This document shows, one piece after another, positions 9,842 through 19,700 of a stretch of DNA of 31,949 nucleotides (its first letter is position 1; every line of letters starts with the position of its first letter). Location of the stretch: assembly GCA_002310075.1 (NCBI GenBank), contig DBXU01000085.1, positions 3,472 through 35,420 on the forward strand. Direction: 5' to 3'. Made by a program: the position numbers and the translations under genes. The DNA is from Bacteroidales bacterium UBA1204. Lineage in GTDB: Bacteria > Bacteroidota > Bacteroidia > Bacteroidales > F082. The notes under the pieces were generated by a model. The model saw only the letters and a list, made by a program, of their open reading frames with translations, did no database searches and had not been told where the DNA came from.

Positions 9842-10234
9842 ATGGCTACCATTTTTTCAAGAATCGTAAAAGGAGAGATTCCTTGCTATAAGATTGCTGA
9901 GGACGAGTGTTTTTTCGCTTTTATGGATATCAACCCAGTTGCCATTGGGCATACGCTGGTGATTCCCAAACGCGAGGACGACTACATCTTTAACCTTGAT
10001 GACGATGAAATAGGCGCCATGATGGTATTTGCAAAAAAGATAGCCAAGGCTCTTGAGAAGGCTGTTCCATGCAAACGCATAGGAGTGGCCGTTATAGGCT
10101 TGGAAGTGCCTCATGCCCACATCCATCTGATTCCAATTTCGCAAGAAGGCGATATGGATTTCAAGAAAGAGCATGTGCATATGAGCGAAGAGGAGTTCCG
10201 CGAGGTGCAGAAACGCATAGTGGAACAGCTTTAA
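9842..10234 (+). CDS. HIT-family nucleotide-binding protein
   Basis: A 130-residue protein of the histidine triad superfamily. It starts MATIFSRIVKGEIPCYKI, typical of HinT-like members, and carries the triad HAHIHLIP with His91, His93 and His95. The middle His acts as nucleophile in family enzymes that hydrolyse nucleoside phosphoramidates or related AMP compounds; the in vivo substrate is usually unknown. It follows greA by 11 bases, and a strong hairpin plus T-run lies 24 bases after its stop, so greA and this gene appear to form a two-gene unit. The length and motif agree with the family and nothing appears truncated. Confidence 0.95.
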   Translation: MATIFSRIVKGEIPCYKIAEDECFFAFMDINPVAIGHTLVIPKREDDYIFNLDDDEIGAMMVFAKKIAKALEKAVPCKRIGVAVIGLEVPHAHIHLIPISQEGDMDFKKEHVHMSEEEFREVQKRIVEQL

Positions 10235-10257
10235 AGAGGAGTTTTCATTTCTTAATT

Positions 10258-10290
10258 GTAGAGACGGCGTACACGCCGTCTCTACTTTTT
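10258..10290 (+). terminator. Long palindrome plus T-run: terminator, REP-like
   Basis: A perfect 12-bp stem, GTAGAGACGGCG (10258-10269) with CGCCGTCTCTAC (10274-10285), has loop TACA and is followed by TTTTTT. It is placed to end the greA-HIT unit. The stem is unusually long, and GTAGAGAC-type palindromes recur in many Bacteroidota genomes (from memory), so it may be a copy of a dispersed repeat. Confidence 0.8.
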
Positions 10291-10293
10291 TAT

Positions 10294-10301
10294 TACCTTT
10301 G
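10294..10301 (+). promoter_or_regulatory. Predicted -7 element for the plug-priA unit
   Basis: TACCTTTG followed by C matches TAnnTTTG and lies directly after the upstream terminator. The expected start of transcription near 10308 leaves under 12 bases before the ATG codons at 10316 and 10319. No clear -33 element is seen. Confidence 0.55.
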
Positions 10302-10315
10302 CGCAAAATACCGAC

Positions 10316-11590
10316 ATGATGAAAAGAATCACCTTATTATTGTTAGTCCTAGGTTTCGTATTAGGCGCATCTGCCCAGGATTTTGATTTTCCATGTGGTA
10401 ACCTTAACTACAAACCCGAGGTTCAAACCGTGCTTCTCTTTGCTGACGACAACCCTTTGAGCGATCCTATCATTCCATTGGATGACATGCTGGGCCGACT
10501 TACCCTTTCCTTCGACATTATCGATGGCCAAGGAGAGGTGCTTAATTATACTTTTATCCATTGTAGTCACGATTGGCATCCTACCGATATTCAACGTATC
10601 CAATATGCTTCTGGATTTGAATCAGATCGGCTGGACAATTATAACTTCTCGCGCAACACCTTGATAGAGTATGCCAACTACCAACTCAGATTTCCTAACG
10701 AGGACATGATGCCGCTAGTCTCAGGCAACTACCTGCTCATTGTTTATGGGGATGACCTGAATGACCTATACTTTACCCGTCGTTTCATGGTTGTTGATGA
10801 GAAAGCCCACGTCGGCGTGACTGTGCCTCGCTATCCCGATGATTTGGCTTTGACAGACACGCATCAACAGCTTAATATTAAAGTGAGCATGAACGACTAC
10901 CTTTCAGGAACTCTGCAGCAATATAGTTTTTTGACCATTCGTCAGAACGGGCGTTGGGATAACGCTGCTGAAGGCCTGAAACCTACATATGTTTATCCAG
11001 ACTACATTTCCTTTGAGCACCATCCACAGACTGTCTTTGAGGCCACCAACCAATATAGGCGCTTTAATACTAGTAATTTTTATTTCCAATCGGAGAATTT
11101 GGCCCATATACGCCAAACCGACGTGTCATTCGAAATTGATATTGCCACCTGTGAATCAAGGGCTCGGAAAGCCTATGCGACCTATGAGGACATTCATGGG
11201 GAAAAGTTTGTTTATGTCGAAAATGAGAATTTGGACAACTTCACGGAGGCCGACTATTGTCGAGTCAATTTTTTCTATAAAAGTGAAACCCCAATGGATG
11301 GTAACGACCTTTATCTATTAGGGGCACTCAATGATTGGCGTTTCGACGTGAATAATAAAATGGAATACAATTACCAGTTGCGCGGCTATACGTGTTCTAT
11401 GATGCTCAAACAGGGATATTACAACTTTATGTTTGCCACTGTCGATCGAAAAACAGGAGAAGTAAGGACTGATTTGACAGCTGGTAACCATTGGGAAACC
11501 AATAATTTATACAAATTGTATTTCTATTATTATAACGCCACTAAGGGTTATGACGAACTGATTGGCTATACCACGGTCAACTCGCATTGA
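10316..11590 (+). CDS. Type IX secretion plug-family protein (DUF5103)
   Basis: A 424-residue protein with a signal peptide ending near ASAQ. The mature part begins FDFPCGNLNYKPEVQTVLLF and includes YTFIHCSHDWHPTDIQRIQY and FTRRFMVVDE, sequences I associate with the DUF5103 family. The family includes the Plug protein described as closing the periplasmic side of the SprA translocon in the T9SS. Length is typical. ATG codons at 10316 and 10319 are both possible; the second gives MKRITLLLL. The predicted promoter leaves an extremely short leader, so initiation may be nearly leaderless. priA starts one base after its stop, so the two are almost certainly co-transcribed although their functions are unrelated. 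Plug identity for this copy is by family resemblance. Confidence 0.85.
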   Translation: MMKRITLLLLVLGFVLGASAQDFDFPCGNLNYKPEVQTVLLFADDNPLSDPIIPLDDMLGRLTLSFDIIDGQGEVLNYTFIHCSHDWHPTDIQRIQYASGFESDRLDNYNFSRNTLIEYANYQLRFPNEDMMPLVSGNYLLIVYGDDLNDLYFTRRFMVVDEKAHVGVTVPRYPDDLALTDTHQQLNIKVSMNDYLSGTLQQYSFLTIRQNGRWDNAAEGLKPTYVYPDYISFEHHPQTVFEATNQYRRFNTSNFYFQSENLAHIRQTDVSFEIDIATCESRARKAYATYEDIHGEKFVYVENENLDNFTEADYCRVNFFYKSETPMDGNDLYLLGALNDWRFDVNNKMEYNYQLRGYTCSMMLKQGYYNFMFATVDRKTGEVRTDLTAGNHWETNNLYKLYFYYYNATKGYDELIGYTTVNSH

Positions 11591-11591
11591 T

Positions 11592-14075
11592 ATGTCTTCG
11601 GAGCGTCTCACATTATTTGCGGAAATCCTGCTGCCCATCCCGGTACCTGGAACCTTTACCTATCGTGTTCCTTTTGCCTTAAACGATCAGGTGCGTGTGG
11701 GACAGAGGGCTGTGGTTCAGTTCGGTAAGACCAAGGTCATGTCAGGATTGATTGTCAGTCTGACCGAGGAAGTGCCTTCTGTGGAGGTCAAGTTTCTTAC
11801 TGATTTGATTGACGACCAACCCTTGGTTAATGATAGGCAGTTGGCATTTTGGGGATGGGTAAGTGCTTATTATATGTGTTACCTTGGTGAGGTAATGCAG
11901 GCAGCCTTGCCCTCAGCGCTTAAACTTAGCAGCGAGACTACTGTGACGCTATCACCTGATTTTGTTTTGGATTCCATGGCTTTGAACGACTTCGAGTATC
12001 TCATCGTGGAAGCATTGCAGGTGAAGCCTAAAATCACTGTCAGCGAAGTCAGTAAAATCATCGGATTCAAAAAAGTGATGCCATTGGTTCATTCCATGAT
12101 GGAGAAAGGCATATTGATCATGGAGGAAGAACTAAACGAGAAGTATAAGGCCAAGTACGAGCGTTTTGTTCGACTTTGTGCCGTTTATCGTGACGACAAC
12201 AAGCTTCAAGAATTGATGGATCAACTGACCAAACGTGCCTATAAGCAGTTGGAAGTGCTACTTGCTTTTATTACTCTTGGTGGCAATGCCGACACAGACA
12301 TCATGGCTAAGGACTTGCTGCAAAAGGCCAATGCTTCCTCTGCAATATTGAAAGCCATGGCGGAAAAAGGTGTTTTTGAGATGTATGAGCGCAAGGTCAG
12401 TCGGCTTAAGGATTTCAAAGTGCAAACAGACGTTGACAGCATACAACTTACCGATGCACAACAGAAAGCATACGGTGAAATCAAAAAAGGTTTCGAGGAT
12501 AACAAACCTGTGTTGCTTCACGGTGTGACCTCAAGTGGTAAGACTGCCATTTACATTAAACTCATCAAAGAAGCCATCGATCAAGGAAAGCAGGTCCTTT
12601 ATTTATTGCCAGAGATTGCCCTTACAGCTCAGATAATCAATCGTCTGAAAGAGTATTTTGGCGACAAATTAGGTGTGTATCATTCTCGTTATGGCGCCAA
12701 TGAGCGGGTAGAAGTTTGGGAGCAGGTCCGCGATTTCGACCAGACTCAGTCGCAGCGACATCAAATCATCATAGGATCCCGCTCAGCCATATTCTTGCCT
12801 TATTCCGATATTGGTCTTGTAATCGTTGATGAGGAGCACGATAGCAGTTTTAAGCAAATGGATCCTGCTCCGCGCTACAATGCGCGTGATGCTGCCATCG
12901 TGTTGGCCGCTATGCACAAGGCCAACATTGTGTTGGGTTCCGCTACGCCGTCGTACGAAAGCTATTACAATGCCTTGAATGGTCGTTATCACTTGGTGGA
13001 GATCACCGAGCGTTTTGGTGGTGTGCAGATGCCAGAAATCATACTGAGCGATATGCGCGTGGAGCGACGTCGCAAGACCATGAAGGCCGACTTCGGCAGC
13101 GCTCTACTCGACGCCATGATAGAGACCTTCGAAGAGCACAATCAAACTATTTTGTTCCAAAACCGTCGTGGTTTTTCGTTGCGTCTGGAATGCGAGGAAT
13201 GCCATCATGTGCCTCAATGCATCAATTGTGATGTGAGTCTGATCTACCACAAGAGCCAAAACGTATTGCGTTGCCATTATTGCGGCTATACTGCCAGTGT
13301 GCCTGCCGAATGCCCGGTTTGTCATAGCCCCAATATTCGTATGCATGGTTTTGGTACGGAGAAGATAGAAGAGGACCTGAAACTTGTTATGCCCGATGCT
13401 AAAGTCGCCAGACTTGACCTTGATACCACTCGTTCAAAAAATGATTATCAAAGTATTCTCGAAGCTTTCCAAGATCATGAGACAAATATTCTTGTAGGTA
13501 CTCAAATGGTTACCAAGGGTTTGGATTTTGACTCAGTGAAAGTGGTTGGCATCTTGAATGCCGACAACATGCTTTCCTATCCTGATTTTCGTGCGCACGA
13601 ACGAAGTTTTCAGTTGATGGCGCAGGTAGCAGGACGCTCGGGGCGTAAGGGCAAACAGGGGAAAGTCATCATTCAAACATATGAACCGGCGCATCCCGTT
13701 CTCCAAGACGTGTTACGCAATGATTTTCGCAGTCTTTATGAAAAACAAATGGTCATTAGGAGTCAATTTGGCTATCCCCCGTTTTATCGGCTTGTTTTGA
13801 TCCGTTTAAAGCATAAGGACTATCAAAAACTCAATCCTGCTGCTGCTGAAATGGCTTCGTTGCTACGCCCTATTTTCAAGCAAGACCTGCTTGGGCCGGA
13901 GTACCCAGTTGTTTCAAGGATAAAGAATATGTATATCAAACAAATGATGGTGAAATTCAGAAGGGAATACAATGCCCAAAAGGTTAAGGAGTTGATTGCG
14001 CAGCAGATTCGGGTATTTCAGCAGGATCCTGAATACAAGACGGTTCAAGTACAGGTCGATGTGGATCCTATGTAG
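11592..14075 (+). CDS. priA: Primosomal replication restart helicase PriA
   Basis: An 827-residue protein. The start at 11592 (MSSERLTLFAEILLPIPV) is preferred over an in-frame ATG at 11562 because it begins just after the upstream stop and gives the usual PriA N-terminus. The N-terminal DNA-binding domain is followed by a superfamily 2 helicase core with P-loop GVTSSGKT (residues 311-318) and DEEH box (413-416). A zinc-binding insert has eight cysteines at 534, 537, 543, 546, 561, 564, 574 and 577. The late helicase motif GTQMVTKGLDFD and VAGRSGRKGKQG are present. PriA reloads the replisome at stalled forks. All key residues are intact. Confidence 0.97.
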   Translation: MSSERLTLFAEILLPIPVPGTFTYRVPFALNDQVRVGQRAVVQFGKTKVMSGLIVSLTEEVPSVEVKFLTDLIDDQPLVNDRQLAFWGWVSAYYMCYLGEVMQAALPSALKLSSETTVTLSPDFVLDSMALNDFEYLIVEALQVKPKITVSEVSKIIGFKKVMPLVHSMMEKGILIMEEELNEKYKAKYERFVRLCAVYRDDNKLQELMDQLTKRAYKQLEVLLAFITLGGNADTDIMAKDLLQKANASSAILKAMAEKGVFEMYERKVSRLKDFKVQTDVDSIQLTDAQQKAYGEIKKGFEDNKPVLLHGVTSSGKTAIYIKLIKEAIDQGKQVLYLLPEIALTAQIINRLKEYFGDKLGVYHSRYGANERVEVWEQVRDFDQTQSQRHQIIIGSRSAIFLPYSDIGLVIVDEEHDSSFKQMDPAPRYNARDAAIVLAAMHKANIVLGSATPSYESYYNALNGRYHLVEITERFGGVQMPEIILSDMRVERRRKTMKADFGSALLDAMIETFEEHNQTILFQNRRGFSLRLECEECHHVPQCINCDVSLIYHKSQNVLRCHYCGYTASVPAECPVCHSPNIRMHGFGTEKIEEDLKLVMPDAKVARLDLDTTRSKNDYQSILEAFQDHETNILVGTQMVTKGLDFDSVKVVGILNADNMLSYPDFRAHERSFQLMAQVAGRSGRKGKQGKVIIQTYEPAHPVLQDVLRNDFRSLYEKQMVIRSQFGYPPFYRLVLIRLKHKDYQKLNPAAAEMASLLRPIFKQDLLGPEYPVVSRIKNMYIKQMMVKFRREYNAQKVKELIAQQIRVFQQDPEYKTVQVQVDVDPM

Positions 14076-14112
14076 CATTTCTTTTTGCTGCTTGGATTGG
14101 ACGGTTAGGAAA

Positions 14113-14145
14113 TTATTGTCCAACAAATCCATGGTGTTATTGTCC
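14113..14145 (+). promoter_or_regulatory. Direct repeat TTATTGTCC x2, possible operator
   Basis: TTATTGTCC occurs at 14113-14121 and again at 14137-14145, a 24-base period, ending 9 bases before the -7 element of the next gene. Spacing and placement fit a regulator binding to one face of the helix, but no regulator is known. Confidence 0.35.
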
Positions 14146-14154
14146 TAAAAGAAC

Positions 14155-14162
14155 TATTTTTG
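14155..14162 (+). promoter_or_regulatory. Predicted -7 element of the 14188 receptor gene
   Basis: TATTTTTG followed by C matches TAnnTTTG, 25 bases before the ATG. No TTG lies at the ideal -33 distance, which would fit dependence on an activator. Confidence 0.55.
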
Positions 14163-14187
14163 CATTTTATTTGAGCAGAAATAGTTT

Positions 14188-16659
14188 ATGAAGAAATACA
14201 TACTTTTTGCATTGGTAGTGGTGCTCTTTGCCCAGACTTCATTCGCCGCCATTACTGTGAAAGGTCGTGTGTTTGACAACGCGACAGGTCATCCCATGGA
14301 GTATGCTACGGTGCGTGCCTGTGTCCTTCCAGATTCCACTTTTGTTTCGGGTTGCATCACCGATCCTTCGGGTGCTTTCTCTCTTCCATTGGAAAAAGGG
14401 CGTTATGCCCTCGAGGTTCAATACATGGGCTATATTACAAAATATAAGAATGTCAATTTGGATGGTACAAAGAGCATGGTTGATGTGGGCAGAATCAATC
14501 TTTCGCCTGACAATCGAATGCTTGCTGAGGTAGATGTGGTGGCCGAAAAGAGCACATATGAAATGACTCTCGACAAACGGGTTTTCAACGTGGGTAAGGA
14601 TGTAAGCAACACGGCGGGAAATGCTATTGAAGTGTTGGAAAACATCCCAGCGGTCTCTGTTGATGTGGAAGGTAATGTGAGTTTGAGAGGCGATGATGGA
14701 GTGCGTATCCTCATTGATGGCAAGGAATCGGGTCTCTCTGGTATGAGCACTCAGGATGCCTTACGTACCTTGCAAGGTGACATGATTGAGCGCATTGAGG
14801 TTATAACGAACCCTTCGGTGCGATATGATGCTGAAGGGTCGGCAGGCATCATTAATATCATTTTGAAGAAAGACAAACGCCAAGGCTTCAACGGTGCAAT
14901 CAATATCAGAGGAGGCTATCCTTGGATGTATGGCGCAAGCCTCTCGGGAAACTATCGCTTGAAACGTTGGAACTTCTTTGGAAGCTATGGTTTCAACAAC
15001 CGCCATAATATAGGAGGCGGAGTCAATAAGACCAAACGCTTCAGTAATGTCATTGATGGTGATACCCTTTTCACTCAACTCACTGACCAGACCACGGAGC
15101 GTAGGATGAACCGAATGGGTCATAACGTGCGTGTGGGTGCCGACTATTACATTACTGACCGTGACATCGTGAGTGCTGCATTCGTTTACCGTTACGGCAA
15201 GTTGGAGACGCATCCAGTGGTGCGTTATTCCGACGTGTATCCGATTTGGGATTCGACGTCATACGATGTGCGTGCTGAGGACTATTGGGAGCACGACCCG
15301 ATGTATGAGGTCACTTTGGACTACGACAAGACCTTTGAACGCAAAGGTCGTAGCTTGAAAGCCAATGTGCGCTTCTTCACCAATTCCGAGAATGCAGGTT
15401 CTGACATTAACGAGTCGCTCTATCCTAATTCGGATGCGCAGCAGGCTTTGTGGACCATTTATCAAAAGACGGGTAACGACCAACGCATGCGCAACCTGCA
15501 GGCCAGCATCGACTATGTGCATCCCTTCCTCACCAAGGCGCAGTGGGAGATTGGTGCGAAATACACCAACCGCAATATTTTGAGTAACGATAGTGTATGG
15601 CAGAAAGAAGGTGATGTTTGGGAACCTTTGGTCAACTATTGTTATGACTACGAATACAACGAACAGGTTGCTGCGCTATACACCAGCCTCGGTAACGATT
15701 GGGGACGTTGGTCGGGGCAGGTGGGCTTGCGTGCCGAGATGACCGACATCATGACCAATCTTAAAGGCTATGCCCACGATGGCACCGATTCCATCAATGG
15801 TGGCAAACCGTATTTCGACTTCTTCCCGAGTGCCCACATCAACTATTCGGTGAACGAGTTCAACCAGTTTCAGGTGAGCTACACGCGCCGTATCCGCCGT
15901 CCCGGCTTTTGGCAGATGAGCCCGTTCCGTTCCTACAACGACAACCGTAACATACGACTAGGCAACCCTGCCTTGACGCCGACTTATATGGACAGCTATG
16001 AACTTGGTTACATACACTTTTGGGACAAGGCCAGCTTCAACTTCACGACCTATTATCGTCATGGCACCAACATGATCCGTCATTACACCTACGAAGATAA
16101 TGGCGTGTTCTATAGCATGCCCATCAACTTCGGCAAGGCCGACGACTTCGGCGTGGAGGTGGTTGCCCAAGGTCAGATGACGAAATGGTGGAACCTTAAC
16201 GGCAACGTCAATTTCTTCCGTTCCCAGTTCAAAGGCACAATCAATGACAAGGTCTTTGACGATGCCACTTGGATGCTTTTCGGGCGCGCCGTGTCAAAGT
16301 TTAAGGTGAGCAACTGGTTCGACCTACAACTGACTGCCCATGTCATGGGCCCTCACAAAGAGCCCTTGGGAATGAGAAAAGGCAATTGGTGGGTTGATTT
16401 GGCAGTGAGTAAAGAGGTTTTGAAAGGCAATGGCACCATAACATTCAATGTGCGCGACCTCTTCAACTCTCGCAGTATGGGTGGCGAATCGTGGGGCGAT
16501 GGCTTCTGGCAATATAACACCAGCACATGGAACCGTCGTTCGTTCTCACTCAATTTCAATTATCGCATCAATCAGCAAAACATCAAACGTAACCGGCCCG
16601 AAGAAGGCGGCGGTGATGATGACGGAGGCGAAGATCAGCAGTCTGACGAGACCTATTAA
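14188..16659 (+). CDS. TonB-receptor-like outer-membrane beta-barrel protein
   Basis: An 823-residue protein with signal peptide MKKYILFALVVVLFAQTSFA. Residues about 23-100 form a carboxypeptidase-regulatory-like domain (VKGRVFDNATGHPMEYATV). A plug follows, with VLENIPAVSVDVEGNVSLRG and DGVRILIDGKESGLSG, then RIEVITNPSVRYDAEGSAGI and a beta-barrel of the outer-membrane barrel 3 type. The last strand reads RRSFSLNFNYRI. After it comes an unusual acidic tail of about 28 residues including GGGDDDGGED. The substrate is unknown. It is monocistronic by layout: its own promoter lies upstream and purL's promoter downstream. It is distinct from the receptor at the left edge of the window. Confidence 0.9.
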   Translation: MKKYILFALVVVLFAQTSFAAITVKGRVFDNATGHPMEYATVRACVLPDSTFVSGCITDPSGAFSLPLEKGRYALEVQYMGYITKYKNVNLDGTKSMVDVGRINLSPDNRMLAEVDVVAEKSTYEMTLDKRVFNVGKDVSNTAGNAIEVLENIPAVSVDVEGNVSLRGDDGVRILIDGKESGLSGMSTQDALRTLQGDMIERIEVITNPSVRYDAEGSAGIINIILKKDKRQGFNGAINIRGGYPWMYGASLSGNYRLKRWNFFGSYGFNNRHNIGGGVNKTKRFSNVIDGDTLFTQLTDQTTERRMNRMGHNVRVGADYYITDRDIVSAAFVYRYGKLETHPVVRYSDVYPIWDSTSYDVRAEDYWEHDPMYEVTLDYDKTFERKGRSLKANVRFFTNSENAGSDINESLYPNSDAQQALWTIYQKTGNDQRMRNLQASIDYVHPFLTKAQWEIGAKYTNRNILSNDSVWQKEGDVWEPLVNYCYDYEYNEQVAALYTSLGNDWGRWSGQVGLRAEMTDIMTNLKGYAHDGTDSINGGKPYFDFFPSAHINYSVNEFNQFQVSYTRRIRRPGFWQMSPFRSYNDNRNIRLGNPALTPTYMDSYELGYIHFWDKASFNFTTYYRHGTNMIRHYTYEDNGVFYSMPINFGKADDFGVEVVAQGQMTKWWNLNGNVNFFRSQFKGTINDKVFDDATWMLFGRAVSKFKVSNWFDLQLTAHVMGPHKEPLGMRKGNWWVDLAVSKEVLKGNGTITFNVRDLFNSRSMGGESWGDGFWQYNTSTWNRRSFSLNFNYRINQQNIKRNRPEEGGGDDDGGEDQQSDETY

Positions 16660-16712
16660 TTTTTTTGTTGATTTATATGCGGGTTTGTGACAAAGAATCC
16701 CGATAAAAACTC

Positions 16713-16720
16713 TATCTTTG
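16713..16720 (+). promoter_or_regulatory. Predicted -7 element of the purL promoter
   Basis: TATCTTTG followed by C matches TAnnTTTG. The nearest upstream TTTG (16684-16687) is 25 bases away, slightly far for a -33. Transcription would start near 16727. Confidence 0.55.
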
Positions 16721-16727
16721 CCGTATC

Positions 16728-16743
16728 GTTTTATGCATAAAAC
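16728..16743. promoter_or_regulatory. 16-bp perfect palindrome in purL leader, possible operator
   Basis: GTTTTATG followed by CATAAAAC is a perfect palindrome with no spacer, located between the predicted start of transcription and the purL ATG at 16753. A dimeric repressor site is the simplest reading; it is too AT-rich and has no loop for a useful RNA hairpin. Confidence 0.4.
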
Positions 16744-16752
16744 TTTGCGCTT

Positions 16753-19700
16753 ATGATATGTTTTTTCCAATCTGATAATCAGAGGGTTATCGCTGTTGAT
16801 TCCAAATCCGAGCTTTCAGGGGAAACCATTTCCAAACTCACTTGGCTTTTCGGGAATGCCGAAAGAATCGAAAAAGACATAGTGAAAGGCCACTTTGTCG
16901 GTCCACGTCGTGAGATGATTACGCCATGGAGCACCAATGCCGTCGAGATCACCCAAAACATGGGCATCAAGGGCATCGTTCGCATCGAGGAGTTCCAAAG
17001 AGTGGAGTCGAAGAAGGCCCCCTACGATCCGATGTTGCAAAACCGCTACGAGAATCTCGACCAGAAGGTGTTCTCCGTCGACCGCAAGCCCGAGCCGCTG
17101 AAATACATCGACGACATCGAGGCCTACAACCAGCAGGAAGGTCTGGCATTGAGCAGCGAGGAGATGGACTACTTGAAAGGCATATCTGCAAAGATTGGAC
17201 GAAAACTGACCGACAGTGAGGTGTATGGCTTTGCCCAGGTCAACTCCGAACACTGCCGCCACAAGATCTTCAACGGCACCTTCGTGATCGACGGCAAAAC
17301 GATGCCCAACACGCTCTTTGCCCTTATCAAGAAGACCTCGAAGATGAACCCCAACCGCCTCGTGTCGGCCTACAAGGACAACGTGGCTTTCATCCTCGGT
17401 CCCAAGGTGGAGCAGTTCGCTCCCGCTGAGCCCAACAAGCCTTCGGCCTTTCAAATCAAACCTATCGAGACGGTGATTTCGCTGAAAGCCGAGACGCACA
17501 ACTTCCCGACCACCGTGGAGCCCTTCAATGGTGCTGCAACTGGCAGCGGCGGTGAAATCCGCGACCGTTTGGCTGGTGGTCAAGGCAGCTTGCCACTTGC
17601 TGGAACTGCTGTCTATATGACTTCTTATCCCCGTACAGAGCAAGGACGTGAGTGGGAGAAGGACATCGAACCGCGCCAATGGCTCTATCAGACGCCCGAG
17701 GAAATCCTCATCAAGGCCTCCAACGGTGCCTCCGACTTTGGCAACAAGTTTGGCCAGCCCCTCATCAACGGTAGCTTGCTGACTTTCGAGCATAGTGAGA
17801 AAGAAGTCTTGGGATACGATAAAGTCATCATGTTAGCAGGCGGCATCGGCTTCGCCAAGGTAAAGGATGCCAAGAAATTGGAACCTGAGGAAGGTGATGT
17901 CATCATTGTGTTGGGCGGCGACAACTACCGCATCGGTATGGGAGGTGGCGCTGTGTCAAGCGTTGATACAGGACAATACAGCAATGCTATTGAACTGAAT
18001 GCCGTGCAACGTGCCAATCCTGAGATGCAGAAGCGTGTGAGTAATGTCATTCGTGCCATGGCCGAGAGCGACCACAATCCCATCCGTAGTATCCACGACC
18101 ACGGTGCGGGCGGTCACCTCAATTGCCTCAGCGAACTTATCGAGGACGCGGGCGGTGTGGTTTATGTTGACAACCTGCCTGTCGGCGACCCGACCCTTTC
18201 CGACAAGGAAATCATCGGTAATGAATCGCAGGAGCGTATGGGTCTCTTGGTCAACAAGAAAGACAAGGACATCATCAAGGAAACTGCCGAACGTGAGCGC
18301 GCCCCGTATTACGAGGTGGGTGAGGTGACTGGCGACGAACGCCTGCGTTTCGTTCGCAAGAAAGGCAAGGCTCCTATCGACTTGGCCATTTCTGATTTCT
18401 TCGGGAGCGCTCCCAAGACGATTTTGCACGACAAGACGAAGCCCTATCATTTCAAGAAGATCAGCTATACCAAACGCGACATACACAAATACCTCAACAA
18501 CGTGCTCCAAATGGAAGCCGTTGCTTGTAAGGATTGGCTCACTAACAAGGTAGACCGTTCCGTGACAGGCCGTGTGGCCCAGCAGCAGTGTGTGGGTGAG
18601 ATCCAGTTACCTTTGAGCGACCTGGGCATCAGCGCATTGGACTACAACGGGAAACGTGGCATCGCCACGGCCTTGGGTCATGCCCCGGTTGCGGGCCTCA
18701 TCGACCCGGCCGCCGCTTCTCGTCTCTCTGTCTCCGAGGCCTTGACCAACATCCTATGGGCTCCTATCGAAGGCAACCTCGAAGGTGTGTCGCTGAGTGC
18801 CAACTGGATGTGGCCTGCCAAGCAGGAAGGTGAGACGGCTCGGCTGTATGAGGCTGTGAAAGGTTTGAGCGACTTTTGTGTGGCTTTGGGTGTTAATGTG
18901 CCAACGGGTAAGGACTCCCTCTCTATGACACAGAAATATCCTAACGGTGAAAAGGTGGTCGCTCCAGGAACGGTCATCGTTTCCGCTGCAGGAGAAGTGT
19001 CCAATATACGACAAGTCGTTCGTCCAGTGATGAAGGCTGATGAAAACACGGAGTTGCTTTATATCGATTTTTCTAAAGACGGCTTTGAACTGGGCGGTAG
19101 TAGTTTTGCCCAATCAATTGGCGCCATCGGTCAGGCTGTGCCTGACGTAAAGAGCGTCGCTTATTTCAAGAAATGCTTTAATGCCGTCCAAAAGCTGATT
19201 GAAGGCGATTTGGTTCTTGCAGGTCATGATGTCTCGGCTGGTGGTATGATCACCACTCTGCTGGAGATGAATTTTGCCAATACCATGTACGGCATGAACA
19301 TCGATTTCAAGTCGTTCGATAAGGAAGACTTGATGGCCGTGCTTTTCTGCGAGAAACCTTCTGTCGTGATACAAGTCTCCAATGACGGCATCGCTAGACG
19401 CATGCTCAGGGAGTTGGGTGTCAACTATAAGGTGATAGGAAAGCCTACTGCCAAACGCCAACTGACCATTACCCAAAATGGCCATAATTATGTTTTTGAC
19501 ATTGACCAGTTACGCGATACTTGGTACAAGTCATCATATCTTCTCGACCGCAAGCAGAGTGGCGAACGTAAGGCAATGGAACGTTTCATGAACTATAAGA
19601 AACAGTATTTGCATTATAGTTTTGGACGTAGCTTTACTGGTAAGGCTTCCAGCATGGGTGTTGATCTTCATCGTCGGAAGCCCTCAGGCATCAATGCTGC

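Noticed and set aside
11562..11591. Earlier PriA start
   Set aside because: It would overlap the plug-family gene and adds residues unlike a PriA N-terminus; 11592 directly follows the upstream stop.
14092..14131. Interrupted stem TGGATTGGAC with GTCCAA and TCCA after priA
   Set aside because: It has a 4-base bulge and no T-run; the direct repeat overlapping it is the clearer signal.
16816..17793. 325-codon open frame on the - strand
   Set aside because: Lies wholly opposite purL, has no family features, and reflects codon bias of the + strand gene.
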